Shown here one piece after another: positions 10,508 through 21,352 of a stretch of 64,000 bases of DNA (its first letter is position 1; each line of letters opens with the position of its first letter). The stretch comes from Astropecten irregularis (lineage: Eukaryota; Echinodermata; Asteroidea; Paxillosida; Astropectinidae). The translations under genes were made by a program, and so were the position numbers. Under the pieces are notes generated by a model. It saw only the letters and a program-made list of their open reading frames with translations. It was not told where the DNA came from and ran no database searches. The stretch lies in the NCBI GenBank assembly GCA_963971285.1, contig OZ020248.1, forward strand, positions 12,834,001 to 12,898,000. Direction: 5' to 3'.

Positions 10508-13500
10508 TGCAATGATGATGAACTTCATAAATATAGTCAACTTTCAGACCAATAATACTATAAAGAAAGATGAATTTGTACACGAGACAATCTCGTTCTC
10601 GCGCTACAGGTTTAAACTATGTGGCACAGTGGCGTATAGTCTTGGCACTAGTTACATATGCTGTTAGAATCTTCATACAATTAGTGCACTATAGTGCATG
10701 GCCTCAAGTACGAAACAACCCAATGTATGGGGGCTTTTTGAAGTTCAAGAGTGAACTGTAAAGAGGGTTACACAGCGGTATCCAGGAGTTGAACAAACTT
10801 TTCAGCATGGGGCACCCAATAAACCAACAACCTTCATCCCACACAGCCACCAAGGAAAGACAAAAGATGAACACAGTGCAACAATGGAGAAATAAGACCA
10901 TGGTGCAACATACACGACGTCAGAAAACAGCCAGTCTCAGCAGAAACGAAAAGGTGGTGGAAAGGGGAAAATATTATGGGATTCCCAGAAAGGATCTTGC
11001 CTTTACGTTGGGGAACAACAACCTCCTAGCTGTCAAGACTCGTGACTAGAAGAGTGACAAGGGGGAAGAGAGGAAGAATGTCAATGTTTACAAACAAAGC
11101 CCAAGAGGAATATAACGTACATCATCGAAACAGCGAGGGGTGTGGAGAGATGAGCTGGTACACGAACAACACAAAACACCCACACACCCATGACAACTCA
11201 TGTCTTGAGTGGGCGATGCGCGGGTAACAGGGATGTATTTATGATTATATATAAAAAAAAAAAAACTTCAAGTACACAGCTAGGAATGAGAAACGGTTCC
11301 ATTGTTCGGGAAGGTTATTATATTTTCAAGGACGATGGATGCTGGGCCAGGTGGCGTGATATGTGATGACGTCATCGGTTTCTTGTTGTCATGATGACTG
11401 ATTTATGAAGCCCGCCCCCTCTCGACTCGCTATCTCATCAATGATAGAGATAATAGAGCCAGAGAAACAGTTCGGAACTGGACCGGAAGTAAATCCTGTC
11501 ACAGGGGGAGATTGCTCTTTAATCAATTTTAGTTCACTTCCTTAGGAAGCCGGGGTCACGTGGGGTGGGTGGATGTTATTATCAATCCGCGCCTAGCAAC
11601 CATGCAGCACAATTTCCTTTTTGAGTGCCTAACATTCCCATGGGCTTCTACGACGCAACGTGGCGTTGTAAGGCAACATAAAATTTCCCATTGTAAAGAT
11701 AAAATTAGTTTTCCTCTCGAAAACGCCCCAGATCACGGAAGGAAAAGTTGAAAGGAAGAGAGGATGTCCGAAAAAAGTGGATTGAAAATGATGCAAAGAG
11801 TGGACAGGAATGAGCTTAGTGCAAGCCGAGCATTTAGTTCAAAACAGAGCTTCTTGGAAGAATGAGATAAGGAGATGCGTCCAGATGGTAGCCAAAGAAG
11901 AAGAAGAAAGAGATCTCGAAAACAAAATCGAGGCAATGCGCGGTATTTTTGAACGCATGAGGGCGCTGTTAGGTGTACACATTTATTTACTTCCGGGGGT
12001 ACGGTCCGGTTAATTGTAAATTAAGCAGAGGTCATTTACGGAAATTTTTGTCTTTTGGGATACGATAGAAGTGTATATTGTTACTACGACATGTACGAGT
12101 TGTATTCTGACACAGCGGTACACAAGAACAAGGCATCGTCAAATGACCCCCAGAAGTTATTCGAAGCGCCCTCAAGCGTTCAAAAATACCGCGCATTTCA
12201 ATTCAGTTGTCGTTATCCGTCGCAAATTGGAGCATGACATTCCAGGGGATAATGTCCGACCGGAAATGAAGTCATTCGATTTTAAATGGCTACAACAACA
12301 ACCCCATTTGATTTGGATTTGGAATAGTGGAATCAAAGAAAATTTATTGGAATCCGAATATCCACAATAATTATTGGCGATTCCAGAGAGTGCGCCACCA
12401 AGAGTTAGCAACGCAACGCGTTGGCCACTCACAATGGGCGGAATTATTTTGTCGACACACGAAAAATTCCGTGAATTCTGAAGTGAGTTTGAGGGATTGA
12501 GGTGCGGGGCGGCGGGCCTACACATAAACATGTCCATCACAGTAGATACAACGCGTTATTATTTTATTACAGCAGAAAACACTGGTGAATATTTAGTCCA
12601 GCAGTAAATTAGGGTTTATCAACAGATACCTTCCCATTTATACAAATTACTTACAGACTATCAGTTGTGGATGCACCGTAAAATGTAAAATTAATGTATA
12701 TGCAACTTATGTAACCTACACTCAAGTTAATAAACATTTCTCAACGTACGTACACCCCACTTCCTTTAATAAAATAATTAAATTGAAATGGATTTAAGTT
12801 ACAGGTTACAAGTTACAAAGCTTCAAGAGAATTCCCAAAGCAATTGTTAGAATTCAATACTGGTATTTTATATCACATGGACGAATCAATGAATGGAGGA
12901 TTGTAAATCAATTTCAAACGAGACATGTTTTGAAAGATTGCGACTTCCCAGCTTTTTATTCTTTGATGGGGAGGGGAGAAGCAAGCACAGCCCATGACGT
13001 GCTCATGAAATTGGATTGGCCTTGATGGTGACGTCCCAATGTGTGACTTTCGCAATTATTACCAAGCGAAATGACGTCCCTTAAAGTAACGATTCACCGG
13101 GCGGGTGACGCTGCATTCTGCACGTAGGCTCGATCGCTATATCTCCCCGGGCTCGGCCCGGCACTTTTGGTATTTTTACTGACAAACCCCGAGGTTGGAT
13201 TTTTCTTACCGCATGGACCCCGACAGCTCACCCGGTCGCTACCCCTCTTTCCCCCCGTCTCGATTCCGAGAAAAGCCCACCTCGTGATCGCAACGCGGAC
13301 TCGGTGTTGCTCTTATTGCTGCCGTTGTACCAGGGACCCTGATGAAATCATCTCAAGGATGTTTACACCGGGACGACAAAAAAAATATAAGATGATATGC
13401 AACATGGAAAGAAAAGTATGCCACGGTCATCATCCCTGCGGGCATTTAGGCCCTGAGGGCCGACTTAGAACATTGAACCTGAAATTCATGAATGGAGTTA

Positions 13501-13900
13501 TAATTGGTGAGGGTTGAGGTAACTCCAGGGTGGGTGGGGTCGATGAAAGTACAAGACGCGCCAGTTGCCAAGTAGTCTTGTGCATGCTCGTGTTGCGTCG
13601 ACTGTGCTCATTTACCGTTAAACTCACTTGTTTTCCGCATGCATCGAGTCACTGACGTCTGGAGTCAAGACTAGTACCAGGTGACGGTGAACCCGACCCA
13701 GTTTATACCAACGACTATTGACTTTTTGAGAAACGGGTTGAGAATACAAGGATATTTGCTTATACACCTGTACTGTGACCTGTACATTCTTCTGATGAGC
13801 AGTAGACCACGCTGTAACGAGATGCCGATGCATTCCGTACTTGACAGAACCTCACTTGCCAGCCCAAAGTCTATATTCTTTAACATACATGTTACTTACA
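10508..13900. other. no gene seen
   Basis: Only short ORFs. An arm of the 4001-4165 element lies at 12375-12434. The stretch 13090-13350 is more GC-rich but shows no exon with supported splice sites. Confidence 0.4.
12375..12434 (+). repeat. solo arm of the 4001-4165 element
   Basis: Matches the left arm of 4001-4165: GGCGATTCC, GTGCGCCACCAAGAGTT, AACGCGTTGGCCACTCACAA. The opposing arm is absent. Confidence 0.6.
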
Positions 13901-14290
13901 GGTAACTTTATACAGTAGTAGGTTTTTGCCAAAGAAATTCAGATTCGTGGGCACAAATATCAAGAAAGATGCAGATTCGTGGACATAAAATATCAAGACA
14001 GATACGGTAACAATCATCTGTGAAATGTCCAGTCGTCCCATACGGTGTCCACTCAATTTGAGAAAACAGCTAAGACAAATATATTAACGGGAGTTTTATC
14101 TACCTGATATCTAAACAGTTGTTGGTCTTTTGTTAGTGTACTCTTTTCTGGATAAATACAGCATTTCAGGCAGACCAATTTTAACGGTATGTTTTTATCA
14201 TCACCATCTTTACATCTAGTAGGCCTATGTTAAAGGTTAATCATTGGAGATATCTGTTTTTGGTATGCTATAAAAGTATTATATTACCGT
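13901..14290 (-). repeat. MITE-A subfamily I, diverged
   Basis: Shares AAATTCAGATTCGTGGGCAC, GGCAGACCAATTTTAACGGT and ATCATCACCATCTTTACATC with the family. A short internal duplication of the CAGATTCGTGG block lies at 13972-14000. Confidence 0.65.
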
Positions 14291-16159
14291 CTTATATGTG
14301 TATTTTGACGAAACAGGTTTTGAAGTATAGAAAACACGAATGAAACAAAGAAGTTGCCAACCCGCTTTTGCATAGTCCCAAATCAGTGTAAACTGTAATC
14401 CGCTATGCAGTAAAAGTGATTACAATGGAAGACAATGCATTGTGTTATTGCTGCTGCCGCTTGGTTTACAATTCAGAACATTGTTTGATATCCTGACACA
14501 TCCAGCATTTTATCTTACAGAAGAAATACAGCCCAGCACATTAACCGGCGTTACACATTTAATACTTGCACTTTGTTGAAAGTTGATATTTCATTTTTGC
14601 ACCATTTTATTATAGCACAGTCAATGGGCTCCTGATATTTACCGGACGTGAATAGCGCCCTCGTGCGTCAAGCAAAACATACCAACGGGCTGATACGATA
14701 GATAGATAACTTTCGAAAAATTGACGATCTTCGTAATGGAATCGTGCAATGAAAATGCAAACTGTTCTGGTTGACAGAAAATCTAGGGCTGTGGTATGGT
14801 ATATCAATACAGAATCTAGTGACAGCCAATGCATGGGAAAACAATTAACAGTTAACACAATGAACACAGTCATGAGGCGATGCTCACCTGGGGTGGAGAA
14901 AATGAAGTACCTGGAGAGGACTGATGACCGCATGCTGGTCCGCTCACGGTACGGTTTGGCAGCGATCCAAGACGGCCGAACCGCTGGGCCTGTCCTGGCG
15001 GTTGACTCGGGCTAGCTCGGACGGTAAATCAAGGTCACAAAAAGAAAGGACGTGCATTTCATCTCCATTTCTGTAAAAGCAAAAGACGTAGGGAATTAAA
15101 TTATCAGTTCTCGCATTCCTCGATCTTTCAGAGCTGAGCATTTTACATGTAGGCCCCGCCTACAACTAAAAGTACTAGCAATTCGTATTCCCATGGGCGT
15201 ATATCACCGGGGGGCGGGGGGGGGGGGGTTGCACCCCCCCCCAGGTTTTCACTTTTTATATAATATAAAATATTTTGTGCACAAACGTATATATGGAAGT
15301 ACGACCCAGCTACAAGATCAACCCCCAGGTCTGAGGACTACACTACTGAGTATTCCACTTTTACTGTTTTAGTTCCTACATACATTTCATGCTAGAGACC
15401 AGTCACTTTGTTGAACGTCAACGGCAAAACACAGCAAATCAGAAAATACAACTGCAGCCACCCAAGGTTTTTCATAATCAAACACACCCAAAAAGTCCAC
15501 ACGACGCCACGTGTACTGTGAGTAAAACTGTACATGTATTATTTGTTTAAATCTCGTTAAAAGAGGGCGCTGTTGTTAAATACAGGCACTCCGTCTCATT
15601 TTAATGTTGTACTAATGAAAACTGTCCGAAGAGCCGAATTGAAATCGCTTCCATTTGTACCAGAATCACTTAATTTCCTGTGTTGAAATTTCTAAAGCGA
15701 GCGTCCCTTAATGAAAATAATTCTCTCTGTGACAGATAAGGCCTAAGTATACCTTGGAAATTCCTCCTTTTGGAGTTAATTCCAAATACATCGTATCGAA
15801 TTCGTGCAAACCTTGTGGAGACATTTAATATAGGCCTACACTTTTATAATTTCGCTGTGGAGACATATTCAACCTATTGTGCAAGGCACCACATTACCCT
15901 ACAAGAGAACAAAGCCAATGTATCCACAAGGACACAAATCCAGTATGTACATGTATGTCCTTAGCTGCCCTAGTACAAGTAGGACTAACTGCGCACGTGA
16001 ATCGATATTCTCAATAATATTCAACGAAAGCAGTCATGTTGTAAACTTGGTTGTCACCATTATAGAATGTTGAAACAAAACTATAGGAGGATCGCCAATA
16101 ATTCATGGCCCTGTGACGTACATTATAACCATTAATAACCATAACCATTATAAGTTTAA
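14291..16159. other. no gene seen; G/C tract hairpin inside
   Basis: At about 15208-15241 a G-run and a C-run flank TTGCA and could fold into a hairpin. The rest holds short ORFs only. Confidence 0.45.
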
Positions 16160-16167
16160 CCATTGAA

Positions 16168-16519
16168 TTAAAGGTAGTATCATACTTTGGTAAGATACCA
16201 AAACAGAAATGTTCACATATTTACGTATAACTTACAGGGTATGAAGATGGTGGTGGTAGCAACATACCGTTAAAATTTTTCCACCTGAAATGGTGTATTT
16301 ATCCAGTAATTAGTAAAACAATGACCGAAAATCTTTTTTATCTTTTAAAAGATCAAAAGTAAAAGAGAAAAGACTTAAGAAAATACTGTGGAGGTTTTTC
16401 ACTGTTTTCTCAAAAAGTGGGCACCGTATGGGACTGAAATGTTCACAGATGACTGTTAATGTATCCTCCTAGATATTTTTGCCCACGAATCTGTATTTCT
16501 TTGACAAAAACCAAAGAAT
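16168..16519 (+). repeat. MITE-A subfamily I, right end deleted
   Basis: Starts TTAAAGGTAGTATCATACTT and carries GATCTTTTAAAAGATC internally, but stops at CAAAGAATGAG. Copy B retains the complete right end (to 32946). Copy A has therefore lost about 32 bp between two GAATGA repeats. Confidence 0.75.
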
Positions 16520-17108
16520 GAGTTCAGATCTAAGGTTTTTCACCACCGAAAAAAAAACTTTCAAGAGAGAGCAAGAGTGCCACGAACTGTTCACAAACAA
16601 ACCGACTCGATCGAGCCTCCTATCCACAGCTCTGTTAAATCGATCAATCTTCCCTGTACATGACATGGATAATATACATGAATCAATTATGAATACCTGT
16701 TGTCAGAGCATAGTGCCCAGCCAATGTTTGTGACAATGCACCTGTGTACGTGTTGCCTCTCATGCGTGGGGAACATTCTACATTGTGTTCTGGGGAAGGA
16801 CCTGGGACTAATATCCTGGTTTAGATTGCCCCCGGACCTTGCAGAAAAATCATTGAGGGTGAAAGGAGCAAAGCATCGGCTCCTGGTGATGACTACTGGG
16901 ACACACTAGTGAAAACAAATAGAGCCCAACCATTGTTCTTTGCGAGAACCTAAATCATACAAGTGGCACTATATGGGTCATTTCTGAATCCTGGGTGTCA
17001 TAATTTGTGGCAATACATGGACTTAATTACCTCTAAAGTGTTACGTTACTGTTTCCAAGATCACAGTTTTATAAAGGGCCGCGGGTGTTTTTTTTTTTAA
17101 CTAAGATT

Positions 17109-17346
17109 GCGGTTTTCAGGACCGCGGTTATCAAGACCACGGTTCTCAGGACCGCGGTTTTCAGGACCGCGGTTTTCAAGATCGCGGTTTTCAAGACCGC
17201 GGTTTTCAGGACCGCGGTTTTCAGGACCGCAGTTTTCAAGACCGCGGTTTTCAGGACCGCGGTTTTCAAGACCGCGGTTTTCTAGACCGCGGTTTTCAGG
17301 ACCACGGTTTTCAGGACCACGGTTTCAGGGCCGCGGTTTTCAAGGC
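17109..17346 (+). repeat. 15-bp tandem array, about 16 units (copy A)
   Basis: Unit GCGGTTTTCAGGACC with GG/AA variation at one position, about 16 copies, followed by a polypyrimidine C-rich tract to about 17390. ORFs on both strands here are the array read as codons and are not genes. Confidence 0.9.
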
Positions 17347-19435
17347 AGCTGACTTTCGTTACCCCCCCCCCCCCACCCCCACCCCCTTTACCGGGCCCTG
17401 TAGATACAACTTCCGTTAAGAAACACCAACTCTAATTTGACACGCCCATATCTTTCAACTTTGAAACAAAACCAACTTTTTTTTCTAGAGTGGAGACGAG
17501 TTTGGAAAACCGAATTCTAAATATAACCAACAACATGCACTTAATATAATTATATTCTTTTATTATTGAACTGAAATTTACCGTTTCTCAGTTTTGCTGT
17601 GTATTTTTTGTTTGGCATGTAGATGATGTTCGTTAAAGCTCCACAATTAATGACACATAATTAGCATCAATTAATATCTTCCAACAAATCACATGTTAGG
17701 ACTAAACAACTCACATTTCACTGTTTTTTTATTTCAAAACATTTAAAATTAACAAATTTACAAAAAATGTACATTTTTTTTACACAAAGCAATATAATAT
17801 CCATACAAAAAGTTGTCGATTGACTAACACTTCGAAAACGTACAAAAATGTTGAGAACCTTTGGTAATTCTGTGTCTTACTGAAAGAGAATGCCACTTGA
17901 AAATGAATCATAAATTTAATCCTTAGGCAAATCGCACTCTTTTCTCACCGATCTCAAATAATACTGTTTTCGTTTTTCTTCAATGTACAACATTTTTTCT
18001 TCCTATCCACAGGGTATACATTATATTTACAAAACTTTTTATGATACATTCCATTTACCAAACAAAAATATGCGGTTATACCTACAAGACAGAATTTTTT
18101 AACAGTTCAGTTGCTTCAACTTCTGAAAGAATACTGTAAAAACGATCTAACCAAATATCTGGATTTTTGATTATCCATTATTGAGAAAATGATTTTCATC
18201 TTATATGTGCTGAAAAAAAAACAAGGGCTGATCTTGCATGCATGTAAACTAGCAATCCTTGAGAGGCCCACAAAGCTTGTAAACAGGATTGCCTTACGAA
18301 ACGTATTTTTCTTTCGAAGTACCCTGGGAAAACCCTTGAAGACCGATGGTCAAAGCTTCACTATTGTACCACCGAGGTCGCCCATCGATTGTGCAAGCCC
18401 CTTGCTGGGCTTGCCAAAATTTAAATACTAATTGTTACACACTGTGCTGTACCCCTGGGTCTTTGAGCTGTGCTGTAAATATTGACGCATAGGTGTTTGT
18501 TCTTCTTTCAAGGAAAAGTGGAGAGGGTAGTGGTGTAGCACCTAGACGTGTGTACCTTATAAGCACTTATAAAAACTCTTCAGGGTTGTTTTACCGACCA
18601 ACAAAATGAAAAACAAACTGATGGAATAGAGTGCTGCACAACAGAAAATGCAAGAGCAAAGTTAGCATAAACGTTAATCGCGTCTTATAATTTGATTACC
18701 GGTATTATACGTTAATACTGACGAACATTGTATTCTAAATAAGAGGTCCATAGCAGCAATTGTGTAGCTATGACATCATGTAAACTAACAATACATGGAT
18801 TGTTATATCATGATGGGCAGACAATGGCGAATAATCAAACCTTGCAACATCCAAATTCACTTCTTCAAAATACTAAATGCCAAATAAATACAAATAAGGT
18901 TGTGACAAAATAATACGCCAAACGAACGCAAAACGTTTGGCAAACGAGTCTACAACACTGAAAACTGTATCTGTTAAGTGTTAACTGAATGCGGTATAAT
19001 GCGTACATGGATATGTTTCTTTTGTTTGAAGTACAGAACCTGTGCAGTTTGGTGCTCAAGTCAAGCAAAATAATGTATTCAATGCAAACACACGCTGTTC
19101 ACTTCTGCACAACAGACACCAAAGCTTTGCAAATGACCTCTACATTGCTGATTCTGCACATGTAAACAAATTCAAAAACATATCTGTCACAATCGTTAGA
19201 TTTACAGCATTTGACCATCTGTTCAACTAACAAGTTCCTTTTTGGGTGATCTCAAAAGTGAGTACATTGCTATAAGGTGAACATCTTATTATTTCAAAAG
19301 AGGAATACAAATGTAAAAATGTAAACGTTACCAACTGTGCTTTAAGTTTCTCCGCATCGGTAAATTAATTAATATATAAAGTTCATGTATAAAAAAAGTT
19401 CTGTCTCTTTTTCCGGTTTTTTTGGCAAGTTAATC
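17347..19435 (-). other. downstream region of secreted-protein gene, possible 3' UTR (copy A)
   Basis: No independent gene. The sequence is almost unchanged in copy B (33701-35792). Minus-strand AATAAA motifs occur, for example at about 17728-17733, so a long 3' UTR is possible but unproven. Small ORFs at 18865-19068 and 19042-19230 are retained in both copies only because the DNA is near-identical. Confidence 0.35.
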
Positions 19436-20224
19436 TTACTCTCTAGATTGGACCCTCCGTCTACAGTCTCTCCTTTCCCTGATGGTGGGCAGTGTCTTGC
19501 AGCGGGTCAGTTCGTGTTGGATGAACTCCTGCCATTCACAGCATTTGCTGAACATGCTCTGGGAGGCCTTGCTGAGAGCGCACTTCTCCACCCGGCGCAT
19601 CAGGTCTTTGTAGACGGTCTGTCCGTGGGTCTCGGGCCCGTGGAACTTCATCTTGCGACGGTGCACCACGTTGGGACGCTTCTGCACCAGGTGGAGGTCC
19701 AGATCGCAGAAGAGGCCGTTCTCGGCCACCTGACGGCCAAGCTTGCAGCACTTCTTGGGCGACTTGGGCCGCCGTGGCTCCGGCTGGGGCTCCGGCTCCG
19801 ACATCAGCCGGCTGCCGACCTGGTCGAAGATCTGCTGCTCCAGTTCCTCCAGGACACCGGCCGGGTCGGCTTCGGCTTCGCCCTCCAGCTGAGTCGCCTC
19901 GTCTTCTGCCGCTGCCACCACCCCTTGCACGGGCTCCGGTTTCTCCGCGACCATGGGCTCGTCAAATTTCACTTCTTCGGAGAAAACAGAAAGAATGAAA
20001 CAAAATAAGTATAGACAATCCAATCGAACCATGACCACACTCAAATTTAAATCTGCCTTTTAAATCACATTTACATGTAGACTGAAAGCAAAGATTAAAG
20101 AACTTGGGACTGTTATCAAGTCGGGGCAAAAAGAAGGGTTTTTTTTAGCAGAAAAAGACGAAAACTCACCCGCACACACAGACGCCAATAGCGTCGCCAA
20201 CAGAAGTACCACTTGTATCTTCAT
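19436..20224 (-). CDS. secreted eight-cysteine protein, anaphylatoxin/fibulin-like pattern (copy A)
   Basis: Two-exon gene; function unknown. Exon 1 (20170-20224) encodes the signal peptide (residues 1-18: MK start, leucine-rich core, SVCA cleavage site). It ends in phase 1 at a GTGAGT donor. The 195-nt intron ends in a pyrimidine tract and AG. Exon 2 (19436-19974) completes the split codon and runs to a TAA. The product is 197 aa. The start is the first ATG and is directly followed by the hydrophobic core. Residues 19-80 are acidic and Pro/Glu/Ala-rich. Residues 86-93 are basic, with possible dibasic cleavage. The C-terminal domain has cysteines at 94, 95, 108, 150, 163, 164, 177 and 189. 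A CC-x-LGR start and a C...F..CC block recall anaphylatoxin-like modules of fibulins, but the middle loop is much longer. Exon 2 is GC-rich against an AT-rich background. Family assignment is tentative; the gene structure is well supported. Confidence 0.85.
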
Positions 20225-20270
20225 TTTGGTTTTGAGAAAGTTTCTCGACAAAATACTCAAGACGAAGGCT

Positions 20271-20278
20271 TTTTAAAG
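20271..20278 (-). promoter_or_regulatory. possible TATA-like element
   Basis: Minus-strand CTTTAAAA about 48 bp upstream of the ATG. The copy B counterpart is altered by an A/T-run indel, so this is weak. Confidence 0.2.
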
Positions 20279-20599
20279 TCAGAAAGATGAACTCGTAAAT
20301 TCGACTGTTTCGGTGAAAACTTGCTTCAACTTCTCTCAGTCCTGCTCAGTCGATCTCGAGGTAAACACTGCCGGCTTGAGTGCTGCGCTGCCCGTTTTAA
20401 CACGAGGTTTCCCCAGGTCCCTACTTGTTTACTACTTCTGCCCAATAATACCTTATATTTTTTTATTGTTCGCCCAAAGTCCCATACAATACTAATAAAA
20501 AAAGAAAGAGAGATTGAATGGCCAGTATTATGTATGCATGAAACCGCATAGGTTCTTTCATCCAGTGCTCCCGTGCCCGGGAAAAGTTAATTCGCTCCC

Positions 20600-20705
20600 G
20601 ACCAATCACAGAGCTCAGAGACGCAGAGTCGGTGACCGTGAGAACTTGTCACCTTGTGATACGTCCGTGCCAATCACGTGGAACTACAGTGAAGAACAAC
20701 AGCTG
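20600..20705 (-). promoter_or_regulatory. CCAAT/E-box cluster upstream of secreted-protein gene (copy A)
   Basis: About 380-480 bp upstream of the start codon. It contains CCAATCAC at about 20602, CCAATCACGTGG at 20670-20681 (CCAAT joined to a CACGTG E-box) and CAGCTG at 20700-20705. The block is unchanged in copy B at 36950-37053. A proximal promoter or enhancer role is inferred. Confidence 0.35.
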
Positions 20706-21136
20706 TGTGCCATACGGCCGTTTCTTGTGTAAACCGTATTATCAAAAGTCACAGTTAAATTAAACCGCCGCTATAAAACAGATAGATAGGTCCACAAATC
20801 ACACTGATATCGAAATATTCTATCAACTTGGGGTACAGGAAGTTATTAGAAAGCATTGGAACATAATTGGCTGCGATCCATATTAAGTATCCAATCGTAA
20901 TACGGCGGAAATCCACATCCTTTTCAACGGAGGAAGGTTGACATTTTACTGAACATTGAGTAAACATTACTGTTATCGACAAATTGAACGCTACAGCAAA
21001 ACGTGACTCAGCCGAGTATCATGCAAACTGGATTCACCATAAAAAAAACCCATCTTTTTTATTGCACGATTCACGGCTATTGACGTCGCTACCATCCCGT
21101 CTCAATTCAGCCTGCCTTATTGTAAAAAGCATGCCT
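20706..21136. other. no gene seen
   Basis: Shared with copy B. No further feature recognised. Confidence 0.4.
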
Positions 21137-21352
21137 TAAAGCAGAGTGTACACTGTCAATATTTTCGGCAACACTAACATGTTGCTCAAGCACCTTGCTG
21201 AAAATGTTGTCTCGGTAACAAGTTGGCCAAATGTTGCTAGTGTACACGGGGCCCGAAGTCGTGTTGCTCAGGTATGTTGCCCTATATAAGTGGGCAACAT
21301 GTTACCGAAAATGTAATACCGAAATTGTTGACAGTGTACACTCTGCTTTAAT
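21137..21352. repeat. MITE-D copy (copy A)
   Basis: Opposed ends AAAGCAGAGTGTACACTGTC and GACAGTGTACACTCTGCTTT. The copy B version (37484-37773) is longer, so an internal indel separates the two. Confidence 0.75.

Noticed and set aside
17069..17352. ORFs on both strands reading as repeated KTAVL or FRTAV (also 33503-33783)
   Set aside because: The 15-bp unit is a multiple of three and lacks stops. It is a tandem repeat, not a protein.
19385..20008. Plus-strand ORF of 207 codons opposite exon 2 of the secreted-protein gene (and 35805-36359 in copy B)
   Set aside because: The minus strand has a signal peptide, matched splice phases, conserved cysteines and purely synonymous changes in the domain. 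The plus-strand frame is a shadow of GC-rich third positions.
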